Shown: one piece after another, positions 55,704 to 64,000 of the stretch | How the letters are laid out: each line of letters begins with the position of its first letter | How positions within the stretch are numbered: position 1 is the stretch's first letter | Assembly: GCF_001890765.1 (NCBI RefSeq) | Contig: NZ_KV878783.1 | Span: forward strand, 4,058,771 to 4,122,770 | DNA from: Spirulina major PCC 6313 | GTDB lineage: Bacteria; Cyanobacteriota; Cyanobacteriia; Cyanobacteriales; Spirulinaceae | DNA length: 64,000 nucleotides | Direction: 5' to 3' | Made by a program: the position numbers and the translations under genes | Notes under the pieces: model-generated | Seen by the model: the letters and a program-made list of their open reading frames with translations, nothing else | Told to the model about the DNA's origin: nothing | Databases searched by the model: none

Positions 55704-57187
55704 CTAATCCTGTAGGGGTTTTACTAAGTCATATGTATTAGGGGGTTGAAGATATCCTGAGAGATAAAGCCCAGTAAGGCTATGGAGGTTAGACTATGCC
55801 CAAAATGATGAGGAGTAAGCACAGTAGAGATGTCAGAGTTTAGCCAACTCAACGCCTTCCGCCCCCAGGTAAAAAAAGTCTGAACCAAGCCTATGAACGT
55901 GCCTACGAAAAACCCAACTTGTCCTTTTCGAGTTGTATGGGCAACAGCTTTAGGCAAACAGTGGCCGGTTTGTTTGCCCGCAAGGACATGAACAGTGCAA
56001 CGATGTTGTCCGGTCACGTGGCATCCACCCAAGCCCGAGTCCAAGCCAGTGAGAGTGAGTATCTCATCGCGGCTCAGGACACAACGTACTACAACTACTC
56101 AGGTCAGACGCAGATGTCGGGATTGGGGAGAATCCAGGGTAAGGTGCGGGGACTGATGCAGCACAATGTGTTGCTCATGGAGCAGGAGGGGCAGCCCCTA
56201 GGACTAATCCATCAACAGTACTGGACGCGAGGGGGGGCGATAGATTGGCCGTCGCCGCAAAAAGAATCTCAAAAGTGGTTCAAGGGCTTGGTTGCGGTCA
56301 ACCAACAAGCCCAAGGGTCAAACCGACGGTGGGTGGTCACCTGTGACCGAGAAGGGGATATTTTCGAGTTCTTCAAAGCTGAGCGTGAGCCCAATGTGGA
56401 TTTGCTGGTGCGGGTGTGTCAACCCCGCCGCGTCGAAGTGGCTGCCGCCGGAACGGTCTGTCCATTGCCGGATGTCGCTGAGCAGCTCGACGACTACGGG
56501 CAGTATTCAGTGCAGATTGAGCGGCTGTATGAGGGCAAGGGACGAACGGTAGACGTGACCTTGCAGTTGCAGGCGGCAACCGTTTACATCTACCCGCGTC
56601 AAGATTTGAGCCCCGCTCGCCACAAGACGCAGCCCCTTACGCTGGTTATGGCTACCGAGGTCGCTTGTGTCGATGGGAAAACGCAGGTGGACTGCTTCGA
56701 CGCTGACAACAGTCTGTGCTGGTCTTTGCTCACCAGTCTACCGGTGGCAACGGCAGCGGATGTCCAACGCATCCTCCGTTTCTATGCTCTGCGTTGGCGC
56801 ATTGAACGGCTTCACTTCACTCTCAAGTCTGGGGCGTTAAATGTGGAGCGGCTCCAATTTGACGATGTGCATACCTTGGTCAATGCCTTAACTTTTTACT
56901 CGGTGGTCGCTTGGCGGCTTCTCGGGTTGACTTATGCCTTGCGTCAAGACCCTGAACAGTCGGCTCAGACGCTTTTTGATGCCGATGAACTCAGGTTGTT
57001 GCATCAGCTCTCGGGCCAAGCTGTTGACTCCCTGCGACAGGCTACGCTGGCGTTGACGAAGTTAGTGGGCTTTGCTCCTTCTCGAAGGCAACCACTGCCA
57101 GGGGTCAAAGTCCTGGCTATTGCGATTGAACGTTTTTTCTTTGTTAAGCAGGGGGCTCAGGCTGTCTCCAAACCCCTACAGGATTAG
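55704..57187 (+). mobile_element. Complete IS4-type insertion sequence
   Basis: Perfect 18-bp inverted ends CTAATCCTGTAGGGGTTT lie at 55704-55721 and, reverse-complemented, at 57170-57187. Immediately outside, the 9-bp sequence CTCCCATGG is duplicated at 55695-55703 and 57188-57196. The element is 1484 bp long, contains one transposase region, and the transposase stop codon is the last three bases. Identical ends and duplication indicate a recent insertion. It now separates the UPF0182 gene from its former upstream region. Confidence 0.93.
55830..57187 (+). CDS. IS4-family DDE transposase, frame shifted at an A7 run
   Basis: The main frame (from about 55862) encodes the DDE core: AAQDTTYYNYSG with the first Asp, VVTCDREGDIFE with the second, and the YREK signature YALRWRIERLHFTLK with the Glu. 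The N-terminal start MSEFSQLNAFRPQVKK lies in another frame from ATG 55830 and meets a stop at 55881. The frames join by a -1 step on A7 (55871-55877), giving ...QVKKSLNQAYERAY... This could be programmed -1 frameshifting or an inactivating mutation. Without the first 17 codons the protein would have to start at a weak TTG (55919). Confidence 0.85.
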
Positions 57188-57245
57188 CTCCCATGGAGAG
57201 AAGGGATCGCAACCCTCCCCTGTCCCTCATTGGTCTGAAACCCTC

Positions 57246-59978
57246 GTGCGTTTATCGTCAAAACTGAGTCTTGTTCTCATTGGTCTTGTGGTCGGCATTG
57301 TGTTGATCCTGTCTCCCACTGTGCATCTGATTACCGAATGGTGGTGGTATGACAGCTTGGGCCAAGTGCCGGTTTTCATGACAGTGACGGTGGGGCGATC
57401 GCTCGCTTGGGGATTGTCGGCGCTGCTGTTTTTCCTCTGTTTTTGGGGGAATTATCAGATCGCCCTCAAACTGACCCGCTACAGTGTGTTCCGGCTCAAG
57501 TCGGGCCTCTCCCCCGATTCAATGCCAGTACAAACCTTGGTCAGCATTGGGGCGGTGGGGTTATCGCTTTTCCTGGCGATTTCCGGGGCGAGTGGCTTTA
57601 TCGATGGGTGGGAAGTGGTGTGGAAATATTTCAACAGCACCCCCTTTGGCAGTAGCGACCCGATTTTTGGCCAAGATGTGGGGTTTTATATCTTCCAATT
57701 GCCCGCCTATGATCAGTTGAAAAATTGGTTGATCTATCTCGTGGTGGGAAGTTTAGTCACCACGATTCCCGTCTATGTGCTCAAGGGCAGCATTGACGCG
57801 GGGCGCGGGTGGCAAAATATTGTGATTGGCCGGGTGAAAGCCCATCTCACCGTGCTGATCAGTGGCTTGGTGTTGCTGATTGGCTGGGGCTATTGGCTGC
57901 AACGTTATGAATTGCTCTATTCATCTGAGGGCGTGGTGTTTGGGGCGGGCTATACCGATGCCCATTCGCGGCTGTTGTCGCTGGCGGTGTTGAGTTTGGG
58001 GGGAGCGATCGCCGCAGGTCTGCTCTGGTGGTCGTTGCGGCGTAATGGTGTGGCCTTAGCGATCGTCACCGTGACGGGCTATGTGGCGATCGCGCTCCTG
58101 TTGCCCACCGTCCTCCCCGCCCTTGAGCAAAACCTCTTCGTTGCCCCCAACGAACTCACCAAAGAAAAACCCTACATCACCCACAGCATCGACCTCACCC
58201 GCCAAGCCTACGGCCTCGACCAAATCCAAACCCAACCCTATCCCGTTGAATCCAACCTCAACTGGGAAGTCCTCAACGCCAACCCCGGCACGATCAACAA
58301 CATTCGCCTCTGGGACTATCGCCCCCTCCTCAGCACCTACCGCGAACTGCAAGAACTGCGCCTCTACTACAGCTTTCGGGATGTGGACATTGACCGCTAC
58401 ATCCTCAACGAGAACTATCGCCAAGTGATGCTCGCCGGGCGTGAACTCGACTACACCCAAGTGCCCGATCGCGCCCAAACCTGGGTCAACCAACGCCTCA
58501 AATATACCCACGGCTACGGCGCGGTCATGAGTCCCGTGAATCGCGTCACCCCCCAAGGCCTGCCGGAACTCTTCATCCAAGACATTCCCCCCCAAAGCTC
58601 CATCGATATCACCATTGATCAGCCGCGCATCTATTACGGTGAAGCCACGGATACATTCATTTACACTGGCATGAGCACCGATGAATTTGACTATCCCATC
58701 GGGGAAGAAAACGCCGCCAACCGCTACGATGGCCTGGGCGGTGTGCCGATGCCATCGTTTTTCCATCGCTTGCTGTATGCCATCGATCGCCGCGATTTCA
58801 AAGTCTTAATCTCGAACTATTTCACACCCGAATCGCGCATCCATTATCACCGCACGATTCGCGATCGCATCCAACGCCTCGCCCCCTTCCTCCGCCTCGA
58901 TCGTGACCCCTACCTCGCCATCATTGACGGTCGGCTGCAATGGCTGATTGATGGCTATACGATTAGCGATCGCTTCCCCTACTCCGAACCCATTTCCCCC
59001 CAGTTCAACTACATTCGCAACTCCGTTAAAGTCCTCGTCGATGCCTATAATGGCACGGTGCAATTCTTCATCGTCGATCCAACCGATCCCGTCCTCCAAA
59101 CCTACGCCAAAATCTTCCCCAGTCTCTTCACCAACGACCCCATTCCCGACAATGTTCGCGCCCATTTTCGCTACCCCGTGGATCTCTTCCAAATCCAGGC
59201 GCAAATGTATTTGTCCTACCACATGACAAGCCCCGAAGTCTTCTACAACCAAGAAGACCTCTGGCGGCTCCCCACCCAACTGTATGAAGATGCAGAAGAA
59301 GTGATGGAGCCTTATTATGTGATCATGAAATTACCGGAATCCGAGCAAGAAGAATTCCTCTTAATCTTGCCCTTTACGCCAGTCAATAAAGATAATATGG
59401 TCGCTTGGATGGCTGCCCGTTGTGATGGCGACAACTACGGCACAGCCTTACTCTATGATTTCCCCAAACAAGAACTCATCTACGGCCCCCAACAGATCGA
59501 AGCCCGCATCGATCAAGACTCCGACATTTCCCCACAACTTACCCTCTGGAGCCAAGAAGGTTCGCAGGTTATTCGCGGCGATTTATTGATCATTCCCCTT
59601 GAAAATTCGCTGCTCTATGTGGAGCCGATTTATCTCCGCGCCGAACAGAGTGAATTGCCAGAATTAAAGCAGGTGATTGTTGCCTACGATGAACAAATTG
59701 TCATGCGAGAAACCCTAGAAGAATCCCTCGCTGTTGTCTTCGGCCAGCAAACGGTACAGCCCCAAAATGCAACCCCCACGGCTGTGACTTCATCCCCCCA
59801 AACGGCGACCACCTCACCCACAATTACCCCCCTCGCCCAAGAGGCCCTCGAAACCTACGAAGCCGCCCAAGAGGCCCTCCAGGCTGGTAACTGGGCCGAA
59901 TATGGCGAACTCACCCAACAACTTGAAACTCTCCTCCAAGAGTTAAATGATCAGGTTACCCCTCAACCCGCAGAGTAG
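57246..59978 (+). CDS. UPF0182 family membrane protein
   Basis: The 910-residue protein has seven N-terminal hydrophobic helices (LVLIGLVVGIVLILSPTVHL to AIALLLPTVLPAL, residues 10-300), a very large soluble part with PYITHSIDLTRQAYGLDQI, NNIRLWDYRPLLSTYRELQ and NYGTALLYDFPK segments that characterise UPF0182 (COG1615), and a Thr/Pro/Glu-rich, helical tail. The family is conserved in cyanobacteria and actinobacteria and uncharacterised. GTG 57246 is the best start because the first helix follows; there is no ATG outside the IS. The upstream IS insertion 58 bp away may have replaced its native promoter. Confidence 0.88.
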   Translation: MRLSSKLSLVLIGLVVGIVLILSPTVHLITEWWWYDSLGQVPVFMTVTVGRSLAWGLSALLFFLCFWGNYQIALKLTRYSVFRLKSGLSPDSMPVQTLVSIGAVGLSLFLAISGASGFIDGWEVVWKYFNSTPFGSSDPIFGQDVGFYIFQLPAYDQLKNWLIYLVVGSLVTTIPVYVLKGSIDAGRGWQNIVIGRVKAHLTVLISGLVLLIGWGYWLQRYELLYSSEGVVFGAGYTDAHSRLLSLAVLSLGGAIAAGLLWWSLRRNGVALAIVTVTGYVAIALLLPTVLPALEQNLFVAPNELTKEKPYITHSIDLTRQAYGLDQIQTQPYPVESNLNWEVLNANPGTINNIRLWDYRPLLSTYRELQELRLYYSFRDVDIDRYILNENYRQVMLAGRELDYTQVPDRAQTWVNQRLKYTHGYGAVMSPVNRVTPQGLPELFIQDIPPQSSIDITIDQPRIYYGEATDTFIYTGMSTDEFDYPIGEENAANRYDGLGGVPMPSFFHRLLYAIDRRDFKVLISNYFTPESRIHYHRTIRDRIQRLAPFLRLDRDPYLAIIDGRLQWLIDGYTISDRFPYSEPISPQFNYIRNSVKVLVDAYNGTVQFFIVDPTDPVLQTYAKIFPSLFTNDPIPDNVRAHFRYPVDLFQIQAQMYLSYHMTSPEVFYNQEDLWRLPTQLYEDAEEVMEPYYVIMKLPESEQEEFLLILPFTPVNKDNMVAWMAARCDGDNYGTALLYDFPKQELIYGPQQIEARIDQDSDISPQLTLWSQEGSQVIRGDLLIIPLENSLLYVEPIYLRAEQSELPELKQVIVAYDEQIVMRETLEESLAVVFGQQTVQPQNATPTAVTSSPQTATTSPTITPLAQEALETYEAAQEALQAGNWAEYGELTQQLETLLQELNDQVTPQPAE

Positions 59979-60524
59979 CGATCGCGCGATCGCAACCCCT
60001 AAAATCGCTCAGTAATTATCTCTAAAATCCGGTAATTTGCATGGGAATTGTGGGATTTTCTCTCAATTGTAGCGGCGGTATTCAGAGAGAAAGTTAGCAC
60101 GGTGGCCAATGCGATCGCGCCTTGGCATGGGTTGGGTTGAGATGAATGCCATGGTGGTTAAGGTAGCATCGTTGTTGGGTTTGGGGGCGATCTCTATTCT
60201 TTCCGCAACGGGCGATGTCTAATCGGGAAGGCTGGGCTAGACTGGGGGCGTATTTCTATCGGTTGGGGAGTGGATGGTGATGTTGGCGGATTTCTCCCAG
60301 AATTTAACCCCCTTAAAAAGGGGGTCGGCGAAGCCGGGGGGATCGCGCAAGGTGTGCCGCAGACGCTAGTCCCTCGCTTCGTTTCAGGCTCTCGATCCCC
60401 CCTGCCCCCCTTAAAAAGGGGGGGTTTTTTTGTACGCCCTGTTTCTATTTTGGCAACGGGTGATGTCTAACCGGGAAGGCTGGGCTAGACTGGGGGCGTA
60501 TTTCTATCGGTTGGGGAGTGGATA
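59979..60524. other. Repeat-filled spacer upstream of the CHAT gene
   Basis: The 546-bp gap starts with two directly abutting HIP1 octamers (GCGATCGC at 59978-59985 and 59986-59993). It holds a 78-bp direct duplication (listed separately) and, between the copies, family A repeat cores at 60300-60345 and 60395-60430. No gene is supported. Confidence 0.55.
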
Positions 60525-60530
60525 GTGATG
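60206..60530 (+). repeat. 78-bp direct duplication spanning the CHAT gene promoter/start
   Basis: Copies at 60206-60283 and 60453-60530 differ at only three positions. Each includes GGCTGGGCTAGACTGGGGGC and ends with GTGGAT(G/A)GTGATG, so the second copy supplies the GTG/ATG start of the CHAT gene and the first carries a duplicate start that leads into repeat DNA. Confidence 0.8.
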
Positions 60531-63500
60531 GGGGGATTAAGGGGGTTGCTGGGTGGGATTGTGTTGGCGGGGTTGTTGGCGGGGGAGGCCGCTAAAGGTG
60601 TGGAACCATCCGGGTTTCGACTCCGCTCAACCCTCAGTGATCGAGGACTGAGCGGAGTCGTTGGCGAAGCCTCTCCAGCGGAGATAGTCCGGCTATTGGA
60701 GACGCAAACTCAGCTACTCCCTGCACCAGACCCCGAATTTTCCCGTGAACTCCTCGCGCAAAGTGCCGAAGTGAATGAGGCGTTGCGGCTTTATCAAGAA
60801 GGGCGGGAATTGTTCGACCAAGGGACAGCGGAATCGTTACGAGCAGCACTTGAAAAGTTTGAAGCCGCGATCCCTTTATTGCAATCGAGTGGTAGAACAT
60901 TTGGTGAAGCCATTACACGATATTATGCGGGCTTTGCACATCTCAGGTTGAATTTTAATACTCAAGCATTACAACAGTATGAAAAATCCCTCAAATTGTG
61001 GCAGAACTTAAGCCAGCAATCAACAGGTGAAGACTTGCAACTGGTGCAGCAATGGCAAGCGAATACGCTCAATGATATTGGTAGTGTCTACAATGCATTA
61101 GGAGAAAAGAGTCGCGCCCTTGAATACTTTAACCAAGCCTTGCTCCTCAGACGTGCAATAAGCAATCGAATCGGTGAAGCCATAACCCTTAATAATATCG
61201 GTATTGTCTATGATGATTTAGGAGAAAAGAGCCGTGCTCTTGAATATTACAATCAAGCTTTGCCACTTTTTCATGCAGTAGAAGATCGCGATGGAGAAGC
61301 CACAACCCTCAATAATATTGGTAGAGTTTACTCAACATTAGGAGAAAAGAGCCGTGCTCTTGAATACTACAATCAAGGTTTGTCACTTTTTCGTACTGTA
61401 GGTAATCGTGGTGGGGAAGCCACCACATTCAATAATATCGGTAGAGTATACGATTTCTTAGGCGAAAGAGAAAAAGCCCTCAACTCCTTCAAGCAAGCTT
61501 TGCTACTTTTTCAGGCAGTGGGTGATCGCAATGGGGAAGCTGTGAGCCTCAATAATATTGGTTTAGTTTATTATTCTCTAAACGAAAAAAATCGTGCTCT
61601 CGATTATTACAACCAAGCCTTGCCACTTTTTCGCGCAATGGATAATCGCAATGGGGAAGCCTATATTCTCAATGGTATTGGCAATATTTACTTAGCATCA
61701 GGAGAAAGAGAACGCGCCCTCAACTCCTTCAAGCAAGCCTTGCCACTTTTTCGCGCAATGGATAATCGCAATGGGGAAGCCGCGAGCCTCAATAGTATAG
61801 GTGCGGTTTATTACAACCTAGGAGAAAAGAGCCAGGCATTGGAGTATTTGAACCAAGCCTTACCCCTGAGGCAGGCGGTAGGCGATCGCGAAGGGATCAG
61901 TATTACCCTCAATAACATCGGCAGAATATTCGCCGACCAAAACCAACCCGAAGTCGCGATCATCTTCCTCAAAGAATCCGTCCGCATCCGCGAAACCATC
62001 CGCACCGATAACCGCCAACTCGACGAACAACTCCGCCAAACCTACATCACCACCATCGAAGACGACTACCGTTTCCTCGTCAACCTCCTCCTCCAACAAG
62101 CCCGCATCCCCGAAGCCCAACAAGTCTTAGACCTCCTCAAACTCGAAGAACTGCGCGACTTCACCAATACCCGCGCCACCTTCACCAGCGACGGCAAAAT
62201 CCGCTACACCGACCCCGAACAAGCCGTCCTCAATGACCACAACAGCCTCATCGCCCTCGGAACCACAATCCTCACCTGCGAAGACAGCAACTGCAACGAC
62301 CTCGATCGCCTCTACCGCCAACTCGAAGGACTCAAAGCCCAATACAACGCCCAAATCGAAAACTTTATCGCCACCATCCAAGCCAATCGCAGAGATGACG
62401 ACGTATTCCAAGACCTCGATAACCTCAGCAGCGAAGCCGAAGACCTGCTCATGGCCTATCAGGACGCGGGACAGAATGCCGTCCTAATTTATCCCTTCGT
62501 CCTCGAAGATAAACTCTGGCTCGTCTGGGCAGCCGCCGGGGGCGTGATTGGTAGCATTGAAGTTCCCGTCACCCAAGCCGAACTCGCCCAAACCGTCCAC
62601 CACCTCGGTCGCCACCTCAAAACCAGCGGCAACATCCAAGCCATCCAAACCGCCAGCCAACAACTTTATGATTGGATCATTAAACCCCTCGAAAGCGAAC
62701 TTGCCGCCAACGAGATTGATCATTTAGTATTCGTGAACGATCGCGTCACCCGCTACATTCCCATGGCAGCCCTGTTTGATGGTGAACAATACCTACTCGA
62801 ACGGTTCCAGATTTCCAGCGTCCTCGCCCCCGCCCTCACCGACACCAGCAGCCGCCTCGACCATCAACAAACCAACGTCCTCGGCTTGGGGTTAACCGAT
62901 GCGATCGCCGGCTTTAGCCCCCTCCCAGCAGTGCAAGCTGAATTGGATGCGATTGTGATCGAAGGCAATGATCCGGGGGTCTATCCCGGTCAAGTGCTGC
63001 TCAATCGTGACTTTACCCTCGACAACCTCAAAACCAACGTCCTCAGCCATAACATCCTCCATCTAGCCACCCATGCTGAGTTTGTCCCCGGTCGCGCTGA
63101 AGATTCCTATATTTTGCTCGGTGATGGAACCACGCTGAAAACCGCCGATATTGATGTGATGGATCGGCGGTTGCGCAATCTGCAATTGGTGGTGTTGTCA
63201 GCCTGTCAAACCGCCCTGGGGGGTGATGGGGGCGATGGAACAGAAATTGCCGGGATTAGTTCCTATTTTCTCAAAGACGGTCGCGCCAAAACGGCGATCG
63301 CCTCCCTGTGGTCAGTGAACGACAGCAGCACCAGCGTATTGATGCAGCGGTTTTATGCCCTGCTCTCCACGGGGGAACTCAGCCAAGCCGAGGCCCTGCG
63401 TCAAGCACAGTTGAGCCTGTTGTACCGAGAGGAAACCGCCGACTTTGAAACACGCATGGCTGATAGTCGCTCTTTGGTATCTGTGCGACCCCGCAACGGT

Positions 63501-63578
63501 GCAGCCACCCCCAACCCCCCCGGTTTTAGTCATCCTTACCATTGGTCGCCCTTTATTTTGATCGGCAACGGGTTGTAG
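60528..63578 (+). CDS. Exported TPR-CHAT protein
   Basis: The 1016-residue protein has an N-terminal hydrophobic signal (LRGLLGGIVLAGLLAGEAA). About nine 40-residue tetratricopeptide repeats follow (roughly 180-490; LNNIGxVYxxLGEKSRALEYYNQAL), then a helical linker and a C-terminal CHAT caspase-like domain (about 690-1010). CHAT catalytic motifs are intact: HNILHLATHAEF (His) and LVVLSACQTALGG (Cys), then GAxSYFLKDGRAKTAIASLWSV-like end motifs. Such proteins are predicted cysteine proteases triggered by a bound partner; TPR-CHAT is known as a partner of type III CRISPR effectors in other settings, but no CRISPR is here. Start is ATG 60528 or GTG 60525. A repeat-derived hairpin is translated at residues 31-45. 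Confidence 0.88.
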   Translation: MGGLRGLLGGIVLAGLLAGEAAKGVEPSGFRLRSTLSDRGLSGVVGEASPAEIVRLLETQTQLLPAPDPEFSRELLAQSAEVNEALRLYQEGRELFDQGTAESLRAALEKFEAAIPLLQSSGRTFGEAITRYYAGFAHLRLNFNTQALQQYEKSLKLWQNLSQQSTGEDLQLVQQWQANTLNDIGSVYNALGEKSRALEYFNQALLLRRAISNRIGEAITLNNIGIVYDDLGEKSRALEYYNQALPLFHAVEDRDGEATTLNNIGRVYSTLGEKSRALEYYNQGLSLFRTVGNRGGEATTFNNIGRVYDFLGEREKALNSFKQALLLFQAVGDRNGEAVSLNNIGLVYYSLNEKNRALDYYNQALPLFRAMDNRNGEAYILNGIGNIYLASGERERALNSFKQALPLFRAMDNRNGEAASLNSIGAVYYNLGEKSQALEYLNQALPLRQAVGDREGISITLNNIGRIFADQNQPEVAIIFLKESVRIRETIRTDNRQLDEQLRQTYITTIEDDYRFLVNLLLQQARIPEAQQVLDLLKLEELRDFTNTRATFTSDGKIRYTDPEQAVLNDHNSLIALGTTILTCEDSNCNDLDRLYRQLEGLKAQYNAQIENFIATIQANRRDDDVFQDLDNLSSEAEDLLMAYQDAGQNAVLIYPFVLEDKLWLVWAAAGGVIGSIEVPVTQAELAQTVHHLGRHLKTSGNIQAIQTASQQLYDWIIKPLESELAANEIDHLVFVNDRVTRYIPMAALFDGEQYLLERFQISSVLAPALTDTSSRLDHQQTNVLGLGLTDAIAGFSPLPAVQAELDAIVIEGNDPGVYPGQVLLNRDFTLDNLKTNVLSHNILHLATHAEFVPGRAEDSYILLGDGTTLKTADIDVMDRRLRNLQLVVLSACQTALGGDGGDGTEIAGISSYFLKDGRAKTAIASLWSVNDSSTSVLMQRFYALLSTGELSQAEALRQAQLSLLYREETADFETRMADSRSLVSVRPRNGAATPNPPGFSHPYHWSPFILIGNGL
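60618..60660. repeat. Palindromic dispersed repeat inside the CHAT coding sequence
   Basis: CGACTCCGCTCA (60618-60629) and TGAGCGGAGTCG (60649-60660) are perfect inverse copies, and CCTC/GAGG extends the stem into the loop. This is the typical form of an intergenic cyanobacterial palindrome. Here it lies in frame and encodes part of FRLRSTLSDRGLSGVVGE after the signal peptide. Confidence 0.7.
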
Positions 63579-63621
63579 GCGATCGCACCTACCAAACCGA
63601 GCGGGGGGGCAATCCCACGGA

Positions 63622-64000
63622 TTAGGCGGGCGGGGGCGTGACCTTCAGATCGATGAGGCGGCGATCGATATCCCGCAGGACTTGGAGATCGGCGGCGGGT
63701 AACGTCTGGGCGGGGTTGGGGGTGAGGAATTGAAAAGCGTCGCGCCAATCGTGGGGGGTGGCGGCGATCGCAGCAGTGAAATGACAGGGAATAATCCGCT
63801 CGAAGGGCCAGCGGGCGACGCGATCGCACCAATGGCGCACGGTCACAGGGTCACGGTTGAGGATCAGGGTTTGGAGGATCGGGGCGACGCGGAGGGTTTC
63901 ATGGTGGCTGAGGGTGGCGAAGGTGTCGCGCCAACCGGCTTTCCAGGTGAAGGGATAGAGGCCGAAATAGGCCCGGCGGGTGCGATCGCTCCCCTGTTTC
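63622..64000 (-). CDS. DUF4336 family protein (partial, N-terminus outside window)
   Basis: The frame enters from the right window edge and ends at TAA 63622; 125 residues are visible. Segments RRAYFGLYPFTWKAGWRDTF, LRVAPILQTLILNRDPVTV and WPFERIIPCHFTAAIAATP match the cyanobacterial/plant DUF4336 family, which resembles metallo-beta-lactamase-like folds. Function is not established. It converges on the CHAT gene with a 43-bp spacer. Confidence 0.82.
   Translation of the reverse strand, partial: KQGSDRTRRAYFGLYPFTWKAGWRDTFATLSHHETLRVAPILQTLILNRDPVTVRHWCDRVARWPFERIIPCHFTAAIAATPHDWRDAFQFLTPNPAQTLPAADLQVLRDIDRRLIDLKVTPPPA

Noticed and set aside
55724-56044. 106-codon minus-strand frame in the IS left end
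   Set aside because: It is antisense to the transposase and no passenger gene of this kind is expected in an IS of this size.
60270-60470. 66-codon frame in the spacer before the CHAT gene
   Set aside because: It is a translation of repeat family A DNA within the duplicated segment.
61081-61920. 120-bp periodic repeats taken as a noncoding array
   Set aside because: They are in frame and encode tetratricopeptide repeats of the CHAT protein.

Overview
The window is cyanobacterial chromosome. The octamer GCGATCGC (HIP1) is scattered through genes and spacers. There are marker genes for oxygenic phototrophs: psb34, a BicA-type bicarbonate transporter, a TrpC/FolD/Sat/PyrR set of cyanobacterial type, CYP120-like P450, DUF4336 and UPF0182. 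The species cannot be fixed from the sequence. Most genes are GC-rich core metabolism. A few islands are visibly more AT-rich: the sulfotransferases at the left edge, the Abi gene near 18-19 kb, and the second half of the 23.7-25.6 kb membrane protein.

Layout. 0-2.1 kb: a glycosyltransferase-sulfotransferase fusion cut by the window edge, plus a second sulfotransferase (cell-surface glycan sulfation). 2.5-7.4 kb: pyruvate kinase, a UDP-glucuronate 4-epimerase-like enzyme and an SLC13 transporter. 7.5-10.3 kb: psb34, a hypothetical gene and a TpsB outer-membrane transporter. 10.7-17.9 kb: uvrA, an aminotransferase, a small conserved gene, trpC and lpdA. 18-19.4 kb: an Abi_2/AbiF-type HEPN gene with its own promoter and a compact structured RNA between promoter and start codon, next to an internally deleted Uma2 gene. 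19.5-25.6 kb: sat, a caspase-fold protein without catalytic residues, pyrR and a polytopic membrane protein.

25.7-35.3 kb is the most unusual block. The plus strand carries a ResB/CcsA cytochrome c maturation pair (CcsA with a large extra N-terminal region), a Rieske lipoprotein and a pentapeptide-repeat protein. The minus strand carries a run of a membrane-anchored globin, a pentaheme and a hexaheme cytochrome c, a Tll0287-like heme lipoprotein, a diheme cytochrome b and a membrane thioredoxin. Together they look like a separate electron-transfer chain with its own cytochrome assembly factors. One heme site is the non-standard CX4CH.

35.7-47.1 kb: an OB-fold lipoprotein, folD-pyrD, bicA with a Na+/H+ antiporter, Uma2, a sugar-nucleotidyltransferase fused to a degenerate phosphomutase, ssb and a YvlD-type membrane protein. 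47.2-55.7 kb: P450, pentapeptide protein, DUF389 protein with a hairpin-rich leader, TRAP permeases, class D beta-lactamase, fabG and thioredoxin, with two MITE-like elements. 55.7-57.2 kb: a complete IS4-type insertion sequence with 18-bp inverted ends, a 9-bp target duplication and a transposase split at an A7 run. 57.2-64 kb: UPF0182 protein, a TPR-CHAT protein whose 5' end shows duplication and repeat insertion, and a partial DUF4336 gene. No rRNA, tRNA or CRISPR array was recognised.
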